Part shown: in pieces, positions 46,078-56,097 of the stretch
Layout: the number at the start of each line of letters is the position of its first letter
Numbering within the stretch: position 1 is the first letter of the stretch
Source: Sipunculus nudus
Taxonomy: Eukaryota; Annelida; Sipuncula; Golfingiida; Sipunculidae
Length of the DNA stretch: 64,000 nucleotides
Reading direction: 5' to 3'
NCBI GenBank assembly: GCA_026874595.1
Contig: CM049315.1
Coordinates: forward strand, 5,080,664-5,144,663
Program-made: the position numbers and the translations under genes
The notes under the pieces: model-generated
Seen by the model: only the letters and a program-made list of their open reading frames with translations
What the model was told of the DNA's origin: nothing
The model's database searches: none

Positions 46078-46524
46078 GTTACTTACTTACTTACTTACTT
46101 AGTCCTCTTCGCTCCTAGAGGAGCATAGGGCCTCAACAGCAACCTTCCACCGTCTTCTGTCCCTGGCACAGGTCTTGGCCTCCTCCCATGTCTGTCCGGA
46201 GTCTCTCAGCTCACTGTGCAAGCTTCTCCTCCAGGTCTGCTTGGGGCGCCCTCTCCTCCTCTTCCCCTGCGGGTTCAACTCGAGCGCTTGCCTGGTAATG
46301 TTGCAGGGCTTCTTCCGCAAAGTATGGCCGACCCATCGCCACTTTCGCCGCCTAACTTGAACATCCATAGACTGTTGCTTCGCCCTCGTCCACAGGTCAG
46401 TGTTTGGCACCTTGTCGAACCATCGGAGGTGGAGGATCTGCCGGAGACAACTGTTGATGAAGGTCTTGATCTTTGCAGAGCTGGTTTTGGTGACCCGCCA
46501 AGTCTCTGACCCATAAAGAAGCAC
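46078..46524 (-). pseudogene. LINE C-terminus, RTE-like, with AAGT-repeat tail
   Basis: The frame 46524-46099 gives 141 codons of the extreme C-terminus common to many invertebrate endonuclease-RT proteins: VLLYGSETWRVTK, INSCLRQILHLRW, then RRRKWRWVGHTLRK and GKRRRGRPKQTWRR. The stop codon falls inside the 3' tail, a run of AAGT repeats (plus strand ACTT, 46080-46101), so the 3' UTR is almost absent. A very short 3' end with a microsatellite tail suggests an RTE-like family, though I cannot exclude a CR1 relative. The 5' part is missing because the copy stops where the solo LTR begins. Confidence 0.8.
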
Positions 46525-47286
46525 TGTTACATGTGCTCTTTTTATTGTATGACACGGGCGTGGCTCGTGTTGTGGGGCTTTCTTGCCTTGCCCCTTGTTA
46601 CATTCTCGGTTTAAACCTTACTGGTTGAACTCTTGTTGTCATGCTTGCTTGGGGCGAGCTCACGTGTACCCCATGGTATGTAGAGGCACGAGGATGTTTT
46701 TCTAGATGATTCCTGTGACGCGTGCTTACCGTGTATAATGTATTATTCTTCGAATGTTCGAGAGATAGAAGCTTCTCGGCTTGAGGTGAAAAGGAATTTA
46801 AAGGAGCTGTTTTTTAGAGCCGAGAGAGCAACAGAGAAGATTTCTAGCGGACGCAGAAGCGTGTGTCAGTTTCTGGGACCTTATCCGACGAGTGCGGCAA
46901 TTATAGATTTTCTCGGTCAGACTTTCTCCTGGATTTTATGCATTTGGACTTCAGTTTACCTTCTGGATTGTTACAAGAGCTTTACACTTGACTGTCATTC
47001 TCCGAGAGTATACATTTAACTTATCGTTGTGACGGTGGTGGTATCCAGGTACTGTGCACTTTGTGTATTTTACTGTGTGATTGTATTGATTTAGTGTATT
47101 GTAATATTAGGGTTGTTTTAAGAATAAATTATGGTTATTTGTTAATAAAAAAACACTAACTTCTTTATTCATTCCCCTAGACATTTCACGCTTCCTAGTG
47201 TTACAGAATCTGATTGTTTTTATTTCCATTACAAAATGTTGTGTTCATCTCGCATACGTGATCTGTTTATAGTAGGTGCCGTAACA
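46525..47286 (+). mobile_element. Solo LTR 4
   Basis: It begins TGTTACATGTGCTCTTTTTA and ends GGTGCCGTAACA. It is the solo copy most like the LTRs of the full element at its 5' end (TGTATGACACGGGCG, TTGAACTC, CGAGAGATAGAAGCTTCTC) and shares the common 3' block. A TTAAAGGAG sits where other copies have TATAAA, so its promoter is probably weakened. Polyadenylation signal at ~47120 (AATAAATTATGG). The flanks show no clear target duplication. Confidence 0.85.
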
Positions 47287-47289
47287 ATA

Positions 47290-48190
47290 CGCAGCTACGC
47301 GTGGGCAGCCAAAGTTGATTTCTTTTTTTTTTATTTTAGAGGGCAATCAGTCACAGAGTGTGGGTGGATACCTTTGCCATATTTTCAATGTTATTTTCAA
47401 TGTCAAACCGAAAAAAAATTGAACCTGAACGGGTAAAGTGTTTCTTCATTAATTAAACCAAGGTACATTCGGTTACCTTTGGCTCTAGGATTGTGTTTGT
47501 GTCGAGTGACACGCACACAAGCCATAAAATAATCATATCCATAATTTTGTACACTTTAATGAAAGAAAGAACAACTTAAATTATTTTATTTTGTTAACAC
47601 AGTAATGTTTTCACAACTCTGAATAAAAAATATTGAAATGAAGTTAAGGGGTGCTTTTTTGTGTGTTCCGAAAAGTGTCTTAACACATTTTGAAATGTAA
47701 CAGAATAAAAACGGACATTTGCTTATAATAATGCTGTTTTGGAAGAGGATTGTGGTTATCAGAAGACTCTAGATGGACTTTTTACATTTAAAGGTAAAAG
47801 GCGTACTGAATCATTCAAACTGGCTGTAAAGATAGCTGCCACAATAAAGAAAGGGCGATTGCTATCATTATATAGTAGTCATCATATATAAATGCTTTAA
47901 TGGACCATTGCGTGTTTTTTAGTTCAAATACGATCACTCGGTGGTATTTATCGCCAACACATGAAACGCTGGGGGTTTATAGTATGACATTACAGACGAT
48001 GTCAGTCTCAGCCGACTTTTACACTTTGCCTTCTGGTTTTTCGGGCCTGATCATTTCTGTTGGTTTAATCTGCTCCCTGGGGAGAATCAACCCAAGCTGC
48101 CATAACAGGCGCTAAAAGATTATTGGTTAAGCATTTGCGTTCCGCCCATTAACAGTACCCGTTCACTCCTCGAGAGAGGACAGAAGAGAA
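47290..48190. other. Intergenic, no gene recognised
   Basis: Nothing supported. The short frames 47236-47436 and 47900-48115 have no domain. Confidence 0.45.
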
Positions 48191-48482
48191 TCAAGCCCCC
48201 CCCCCACTTTTTCTCAGCCGCCGCAAGGTTTAGACCAATTCTAGCGTCCTGGACCACTCTTTTACGGACCTGGGGACCTGTTCTATGCTTTGTCATTGTT
48301 CCTATTTGGTCGGATCCCCACCCCCTTTTTTTCTTAATCCTGGATTCTCCCCTGGAGCGTAACCTTGTGGTATAGACTTTTGCCAGGAGTCTTAGCGCAG
48401 ACGGTGGTCTGAACGGGACGCGAACCCAAAATATTGCGGTCACAGGTGCAGCGCCTTAACCATTACGCCACCACGCTCGACA
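48190..48482 (-). mobile_element. tRNA-headed SINE, minus strand
   Basis: Read on the minus strand from 48482, GTGGCGTAATGGTTAAGGCG is a pol III A box and GGGTTCGCGTCCCG (~48409-48422) a B box. CCACAAGGTTACGCTCC and GAATCCAGGATTAAG follow, then C/G-run sequence toward 48190. Spacing is right for a tRNA relative, but acceptor-stem pairing is absent. No target duplication was found, so the 3' limit is uncertain. Confidence 0.6.
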
Positions 48483-49930
48483 TGAGCTCTTCAGGCACCC
48501 ACATAAATATGATCCATGGATCAGTTAATGCTTTCAGGGTCCCAGAATTGTCATTAAATAAAGATTGCATGGACGCAAAATTAATTTGAAAAATAATAGT
48601 TGCCTCGTTAATTGCGAGATGGTAACCAATATGTCCACTATATGAGGTAAAGCAGGCTCTTTCATAATATTTTGATGGTTACATGTACATGATATTTAAT
48701 TGATGCTTTTTTAAGGTTCCACTGTTAATTTTCTTTTTTTTTTGCGCTGAATGAAGGTGTTTAAATAACTGTAGGTATAATGTATCTATAATCTGCGGAC
48801 GTGTTTCAGAAACATCTACTGCTGTTTATTTTGTCACCTTTTCTATATTTTCTTAATATCCAAAAGTGTTAAAGACACTTCGGGAACGATAAAGGGTGGT
48901 TCTAATTAGTGTGGGGTACAGAGGACCCCTTCTCTTCCTGTCTAATATGTATTATACCTTTATTTACTGATAACATTTTAAAGGGAACCACCTCCATTTT
49001 CGTAATGCAACATTTGTATCAGTACTCACGCATATTTCATCAGCAGTCACCTGGGGGGGGGGGGGTGCCTGTCAGGTGCCTCTCGGATCTGCAGATTGCT
49101 CAAGTTAATTAGATAGCGACTTTCAAAAGCACGACACTTGTGTCGATGTTTTTTGTGCTTTAAGAATAATATTGAAATCGTAGTGTGAAAAGTTATACTT
49201 TATGTCAGAATCATCTACCACTTGGAAATGGTTTGAGCTTCACTTGTATAACTAACAAGATAATCCAGATCAATTAAAATATTTTCTAAGGATGGTTTTG
49301 ATGTAATTATACAGTTCGACAACTGACCCATAGACACCATTTATGATAAATCTGTTAAATTATTTTGGTTATATTTTGATAATGATATACAGTTTATATA
49401 CACACAGCGGAAATGCGCTCCGAAGCAAGTACAAGTCAAATGTGCTTAAGCTTACTAGTAATTAATCAATTGGACCGGGATAGTCGTGTTGGTATCTGTA
49501 GAACCTTCATCTCCTGTATACGGCTTTTACGAATGCCTTTTATTTAATGTAAAACTTTTGTTGGTGATGAAAACGTAGAGAAAAGTCCAAGTAACTTTCT
49601 AACTGTCATTTTCAAGGTCAAACGGGAAAAAATGGACGGGAATGGTAACAACATTTATTGAATACTACTACCCCCACACATTCCAGCTGAACATCAAAGT
49701 TACATCTTTTGGTTGCAAAGATACCAAACACTGAAACTTAACGTAGGAGGCAACATATGTAGACCGCATATGACAATATATTACTTAGTGCTAATATATA
49801 GTACTACTACTACTACCCTGAAGTATACGCTCTATCACACTATACAAACTCTCACCATATACAACGGGACAAGAAGGACACAGGTGCCCATGTCTATCTC
49901 TTCCTATATATCTGTGTAGCTGACTAATTA
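48483..49930. other. Intergenic; one isolated satellite-like unit
   Basis: At 48975-49050, the phrases CACCTCCATTTTCGTAATGCAAC, TTTGTATC and CATCAGCAG resemble one unit of the 89-bp satellite that starts 1 kb downstream. A poly-G run follows (49053-49064). Otherwise nothing is seen. Confidence 0.5.
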
Positions 49931-49974
49931 TATACCTTACTTATTCCTAATTATGGTGCATCATTCAGTATTAC

Positions 49975-51245
49975 CGTGGCTTTCACAAGGAGTTAATTGA
50001 TTACAGCTCCATTATCGTAATGCGGTTTTTGTATCCGTACCAAAGCATTTCATCAGCAGGCATCTTGATGTTACTTTTACAAGGAGTAAATAAATTAAAG
50101 CTCCATTTTCCTAATGCAACTTTTGTATCCTTACCAAACTATCAGCAGGCACCTTGATGTTACTTTTACAAGGAGTTAATAAATTAAAGCTCCATTTTCC
50201 TAATGCAACTTTTGTATCCTTACCAAACTATCAGCAGGCACCTTGATGTTACTTTTACAAAGAGTTAATAAATTAAAGCTCCATTTTCCTAATGCAACTT
50301 TTGTATCCTTACCAAACTATCAGCAGGCACCTTGATGTTACTTTTACAAGGAGTTAATAAATTGAAGCTCCATTTTCCTAATGCAACTTTTGTATCCTTA
50401 CCAAACTATCAGCAGGCACCTTGATGTTACTTTTACAAGGAGTTAATAAATTAAAGCTCCATTTTCCTAATGCAACTTTTGTATCCTTACCAAACTATCA
50501 GCAGGCACCTTGATGTTACTTTTACAAGGAGTTAAAAAATTAAAGCTCCATTTTCCTAATGCAACTTTTGTATCCTTACCAAACTATCTGCAGGCACCTT
50601 GATGTAACTTTTACAAGGAGTTAATAAATTAAAGCTCCATTTTCCTAATGTAACTTTTGTATTCCTAACGCATATAATCAGCAGGCACCTTGATGTTACT
50701 TTTACAAGGAGTTAATAAATTAAAGCTCCATTTTCCTAATGTAACTTTTGTATCCTTACCAAACTATCAGCAGGCACCTTGATGTTACTTTTACAAGGAG
50801 TTAATAAATTAAAGCTCCATTTTCCTAATGCAACTTTTGTATCCTTACCAAACTATCAGCAGGCACCTTGATGTTACTTTTACAAGGAGTTAATGAATTA
50901 AAGCTCCATTTTCCAAATGTAACTTTTGTATTCCTTACGCATATAATCAGCAGGCACCTTGATGTTACTTTTACAAGGAGTTAATAAATTAAAGCTCCAT
51001 TTTCCTAATGCAACTTTTGTATCCTTACTAAACTATCAGCAGGCACCTTGATGTTACTTTTACAAGGAGTTAATAAATTAAAGCTCCATTTTCCTAATGT
51101 AACTTTTGTATCCTTACCAAACTATCAGCAGGCACCTTGATGTTACTTTTACAAGGAGTTAATAAATTAAAGCTCCATTTTCCTGATGTAACTTTTGTAT
51201 TCCTAACGCATATAATCAACAGGCACCTTGTACATCGAAGTGTTC
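49975..51245. repeat. 89-bp satellite, ~14 copies, with three-unit higher-order pattern
   Basis: The unit has TTGATGTTACTTTTACAAGG, then AGTTAATAAATTAAAGCTCC, ATTTTCCTAATGCAACTTTT, GTATCCTTACCAAACTATCA and GCAGGCACC. Units at the edges are degenerate and the middle units nearly identical. A variant in which CCTTACCAAAC is replaced by TTCCTAACGCATATAAT appears at ~50658, ~50930 and ~51198. The spacing of ~270 bp points to a three-unit higher-order repeat in the right half. No coding frame. Confidence 0.92.
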
Positions 51246-51963
51246 ATTGATTACAGCTCCAAACAGCATCAAGGGTTGTATATCAATATTTTAACACTTA
51301 TTAGGGTCTTTTAACATAAATACACATAGAATCTTTCATAAACAGCATTCAGGTTGACCAATAATGGTACAAAAAGGTTGCATGGTATACCACCAAACCT
51401 GGTAGATAATATATGTAAACTAGATAATAAAAGGTATAGCTTTTGAGGAAAATATCAGTCAAATTACCAAATTAATTTTATTATTATTTGTAATTATGAC
51501 TGTCATCATATTTGTATATGACTAGCTGTTTTCATACACCTAGGACTTTAATTCACGTTATTAAGAAATGAACCCTTAATGCAATCGGTTAATCAGTCAT
51601 AGGTATTCTATAATAAATATTATTATTGACATGCTTTATGTCATTATATCTTATCATATGTTTATTCTAAACACTATAATCGGCATAGCAGCATGTACAT
51701 GCTAGTGTTTTTGAGATTCTTTTTAAAAACAGTATAAAGATAATTATACACTAAGAAGCACTATCACACATGAAATAATTGCAGAATGCGTCCATTTGAG
51801 AATTCATCTGCTTCATGGCAATAAGAAAGAAAGAACAAAACTTGATATCAGGAGTTTAATAACTCAATATTGTTCAAGAAACTGTAGTGAAGTTGTTAAT
51901 ACATGTTAACACTGAGAACAAACTGACATAAAAAAAAACAAAAGGTAGCCGTGTTATGGTCAC

Positions 51964-51982
51964 TAGCGCCCCCTGGTGGCCA
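51964..51982 (-). promoter_or_regulatory. CTCF-like motif 2 (strong match)
   Basis: On the minus strand it reads TGGCCACCAGGGGGCGCTA, matching the CTCF consensus CCACCAGGGGGCGC at every core position. CTCF is conserved across bilaterian animals and organises chromatin loops. Occupancy here is untested. Confidence 0.55.
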
Positions 51983-52330
51983 CAGTCGTATCGAAAACAA
52001 AAGGGTTCTAATGTTGCCCGTGCATGATAAAATGACCAAGTCTGAAGTCCGTGCATTCAGACACCTCAGAGAAGAGTGAGAGACAAATACAAAAACCCAC
52101 AGACAGGACGATTAGACTGTATGTACAGTGCAGACACAGGTTTACAAATTCAGTTAAATCAAAGTTCTTTGTAGTTAATTATCTACATATTTTAGTCTAT
52201 AAGTTTATCAGTTCACAATACTCAATTTTCATTTGCAATCAACACAATAATTGGTTATTTGGGACTTCTTGAATGGAACTAAGTGGCCTTTATTACACTA
52301 AACAAGGAAAACACCGAAATGAAATACCTT

Positions 52331-52356
52331 GTGACCTTGACCTTAAAATGACCTTC
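52331..52356 (-). promoter_or_regulatory. Cluster of AAGGTCA half-sites (ERR/SF-1 type)
   Basis: The plus strand TGACCTTGACCTT...TGACCTT contains three nuclear-receptor half-sites. On the minus strand TCAAGGTCA fits the estrogen-related-receptor/SF-1 monomer site. There is no nearby exon, so it could equally be part of a dispersed repeat. Confidence 0.3.
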
Positions 52357-53437
52357 ACATTATAATATTGCGATTGCAACCACCCACAGCTTTTTCACCT
52401 CTCAGCACTGGACAGATCCGACATGGATGCCTTCTATTAACATGCGATGCCGTAAAAATAATTCTTGAGGATTTTTCAGAGTTTGGCTGTCCTACTACTA
52501 CCTGCTTTTAATATGAACAATATGAATTATGAAGAATATGAAGAAAATGATGTAATAACCCCTGATCGAACCAATAATTATCAATGACACGTTTTGATCA
52601 CTACAGATAAATGTTGGTTAAGTATCTTGCTCGCACATTGTCAAGAATATAACATGATTATTTTTTTTATTGGAGGGACAGGTACAGATTAATTTCCTGA
52701 TTAATTTTATCATTTCAAAAAGTAAATAATCTGTGCGACGAAAATAGCTAAGACGACACCGGAAAGTGAAATGATAGTATCAGTGATGTTGCCGAGACAA
52801 GTCCTCCAACTGTCGTATTAGATTTGTCACGCACAACCGTAAGCAATAATCGAGAGATAACATATGTTGAACGAATTAAAGCCCCGTTAAACACGTTATA
52901 CCGCGCAGACAGACACAAAGCTGGAATCGATTTCAGGATTTATACATGTCTTTCCTTTTGTATACATGGGGGAGACCCGCTTCTCGTGTGTCTTTATGAA
53001 TACAAGGGTGGTATTACAACATTGTTACCGGTTCTTACATTTACTGCGTTTAATGTTATCTCGATAAGCTTTTGTTGGGCTTGCAGCTGGAAATTGATCA
53101 CCTACTGAGTGTCATATTGGAATGAATCTCCAAGTGTATGGAGTGCAAAACAGATATAACAAAACCTATACTGGAAGAAAAGCATGTTGGCATACAGCCA
53201 TGTTCGAAAAAAAAACCTTTTGCAATAGAGAGGTAAAAAGTGATCAATACTGCCAAAAACAAGAAAAATGTACCCTTATTTTCCAAAGGTCGGGACCATG
53301 ACCTGCCGGTGTAATGTCCTTCACACTGGGATAAAGAGTGTTGTGAATTTACAGTGTTATTTGTCTTCAGTGTATTACCGCTCTGGCCTGGTCTGTAGGT
53401 CATAGAGCACTTTACAACGGAGGGTAACTCTACTCTC

Positions 53438-53440
<3 letters not shown>

Positions 53441-53480
<40 letters not shown>
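53441..53480. repeat. (TA)n microsatellite
   Basis: A simple TA tract of ~40 bp. Confidence 0.95.
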
Positions 53481-53485
<5 letters not shown>

Positions 53486-54235
53486 TAAAAACATGATTGA
53501 CCATTTCACTATACTTCAGGATTTTTACTTCGGCATTTCTCATTATCTTTATGGTATTCACAAATACCGACTGGATTATAGCCAGTTAAAAGGACGTTGC
53601 AATTATAAATCCCCATCTTGATCTCGTGATTTCGTTTATAGAATAGTGTCTTCCTGGCCCTATATGTCTAATGCAATGTCCATCTGATTGTAAAAGGACG
53701 TTGGACTATTAGAACGTTGTTTGCGACATACTCTGAATTCCAGCTTCTAAGCAGACTACAATTATTATGAGAAAGGACGGATTGGTTCAACCAATACATT
53801 CACTTCAATCACTTTAACTTTAATATTTATCTCTCTAGACTTTGGCCCTTTTTCCCGTCAGAATTGGTAACAGGACGATCACTGCGGGCTCCAGCTATAA
53901 AGTATACTGACATTTAGTCATACTAAAACCTACCACCTTTCATTACCCCACGGTTCAATGAAACATCTAACAATGTTCTGCCAAGGCAGGTGCCAATTCT
54001 GTTCTGTGAGAATTGTTAATTACATGGTAAAACCCGAAGACGCAGATTCCCCTTTTAATGGGGTTGGAGACACCCTTTTTGCCTTACTTAAACACGTTTT
54101 TTACTCAGAATGAATGATCCGCCGACAACAAGGAAAAAGCTTGTCCTAAATATAAAAATGATCTATGATAAATATTATAATGATTTGAATACACAACACC
54201 TGCATGAATTATTTAAATGTGTGCGTTTATTGACA

Positions 54236-55785
54236 CATTTACTCTCCCACATTTACTGTTTTTATGGTTAATTTGGCCTCTGCCTTTATTAAGGCCCAGT
54301 CTCTCTACTCTCCCACATTTACTGTTTTTAAGGTTAATTTGGCCTCTGCCTTTATTAAGGCCCAGTCTCTCTACTCTCCCACATTTACTGTTTTTAAGGT
54401 TAATTTGGCCTCTGCCTTTATTAAGACCCAGTCTCTCTACTCTCCCACATTTACTATTTTTAAGGTTAATTTGGCCTCTGCCTTTATTAAGACCCAGTCT
54501 CTCTACTCTCCCACATTTACTGTTTTTAAGGTTAATTTGGCCTCTGCCTTTATTAAGGCCCAGTCTCTCTACTCTCCCACATTTACTGTTTTTAAGGTTA
54601 ATTTGGCCTCTGCCTTTATTAAGACCCAGTCTCTCTACTCTCCCATATTTACTGTTTTTAAGGTTAATTTGGCCTCTGCCTTTATTAAGGCCCAGTCTCT
54701 CTACTCTCCCACATTTACTGTTTTTAAGGTGAATTTGGCCTCTGCCTTTATTAAGGCCCAGTCTCTCTACTCTCCCACATTTACTGTTTTTAAGGTTAAT
54801 TTGGCCTCTGCCTTTATTAAGGCCCAGTCTCTCTACTCTCCCACATTTACTGTTTTTAAGGTTAATTTGGCCTCTGCCTTTATTAAGACCCAGTCTCTCT
54901 ACTCTCCCACATTTACTGTTTTTAAGGTTAATTTGGCCTCTGCCTTTATTAAGACCCAGTCTCTCTACTCTCCCACATTTACTGTTTTTAAGGTTAATTT
55001 GGCCTCTGCCTTTATTAAGACCCAGTCTCTCTACTCTCCCACATTTACTGTTTTTAAGGTGAATTTGGCCTCTGCCTTTATTAAGGCCCAGTCTCTCTAC
55101 TCTCCCACATTTACTGTTTTTAAGGTTAATTTGGCCTCTGCCTTTATTAAGGCCCAGTCTCTCTACTCTCCCACATTTACTGTTTTTAAGGTTAATTTGG
55201 CCTCTGCCTTTATTAAGGCCCAGTCTCTCTACGCTTCCACATTTACTGTTTTTAAGGTTAATTTGGCCTCTGCCTTTATTAAGGCCCAGTCTCTCCACTT
55301 TCCCACATTTACTGTTTTTAAGGTTAATTTGGCCTCTGCCTTTATTAAGGCCCAGTCTCTCCACTCTCAAACATTTACTGTTTTTAAGGTTAATTTGGCC
55401 TCTGCCTTTATTAAGGCCCAGTCTCTCTACTCTCCCACATTTACTGTTTTTAAGGTTAATTTGGCCTCTGCCTTTATTAAGACCCAGTCTCTCTACTCTC
55501 CCACATTTACTGTTTTTAAGGTGAATTTGGCCTCTGCCTTTATTAAGGCCCAGTCTCTCTACTCTCCCACATTTACTGTTTTTAAGGTGAATTTGGCCTC
55601 TGCCTTTATTAAGGCCCAGTCTCTCTACTCTCCCACATTTACTGTTTTTAAGGTTAATTTGGCCTCTGCCTTTATTAAGGCCCAGTCTCTCCACTCTCCC
55701 ACATTTACTGTTTTTAAGGTTAATTTGGCCTCTGCCTTTATTAAGACCCAGTCTCTCTACTCTCCCACATTTACTGTTTTCCGAC
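54236..55785. repeat. 66-bp satellite, ~23 copies, open on both strands
   Basis: The unit carries CAGTCTCTCTACTCTCCCAC, ATTTACTGTTTTTAAGGTTA, ATTTGGCCTCTGCCTTTATT and AAGGCC. The unit length is 22 codons, so frames remain open for over 500 codons on each strand: minus NSKCGRVERLGLNKGRGQIN.., plus VNLASAFIKAQSLYSPTFTV... Unit differences are few single-base changes (GGCC/GACC, GTTAAT/GTGAAT, CACA/CATA). They are not biased to silent positions in either frame, which argues against selection for a protein. Homogeneity suggests recent amplification. Confidence 0.95.
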
Positions 55786-56023
55786 TGGGCACGCATACAC
55801 TCCTTCTCACCATGATACTCCTGATTTTCTTGAAATGAATGTCTCCAGTGTATTTCCCTTACAGCAATTTTTTTAAATTAGGTTTGTTGCCTGATACTCA
55901 TTGAAGTGGGCTTTGTGAAGTAATGCATACGATGCAATTTTAGCCCCTTAGCTGACAACATATTCTACTTTGTTTTGTATTAGATCTATAAAGCTACACA
56001 AAATACATATATTAACCATATAT

Positions 56024-56025
<2 letters not shown>
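55786..56025. other. Spacer between satellite and TA tract
   Basis: Nothing recognised. Confidence 0.5.

Positions 56026-56093
<68 letters not shown>
56026..56093. repeat. (TA)n microsatellite
   Basis: A simple TA tract of ~70 bp. Confidence 0.95.

Positions 56094-56097
<4 letters not shown>

Larger units (their letters stand above)
51246..54235. other. Intergenic, no gene recognised
   Basis: Besides a CTCF-like motif, a nuclear-receptor-type motif and a TA tract (listed separately), no gene is visible. Frames at 52824-53108 and 53098-53403 lack domains. Confidence 0.45.

Noticed and set aside
49975-51245. CRISPR-like array (regular repeats with spacers)
   Set aside because: Units are contiguous, the between-motif sequence is itself repeated, and the DNA is clearly eukaryotic. 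It is a satellite.
54213-55838. Large 500-codon proteins on each strand of the 66-bp array
   Set aside because: Both are open only because the unit is a multiple of three without stops. Substitutions show no silent-site bias, and there is no conserved domain or gene context.
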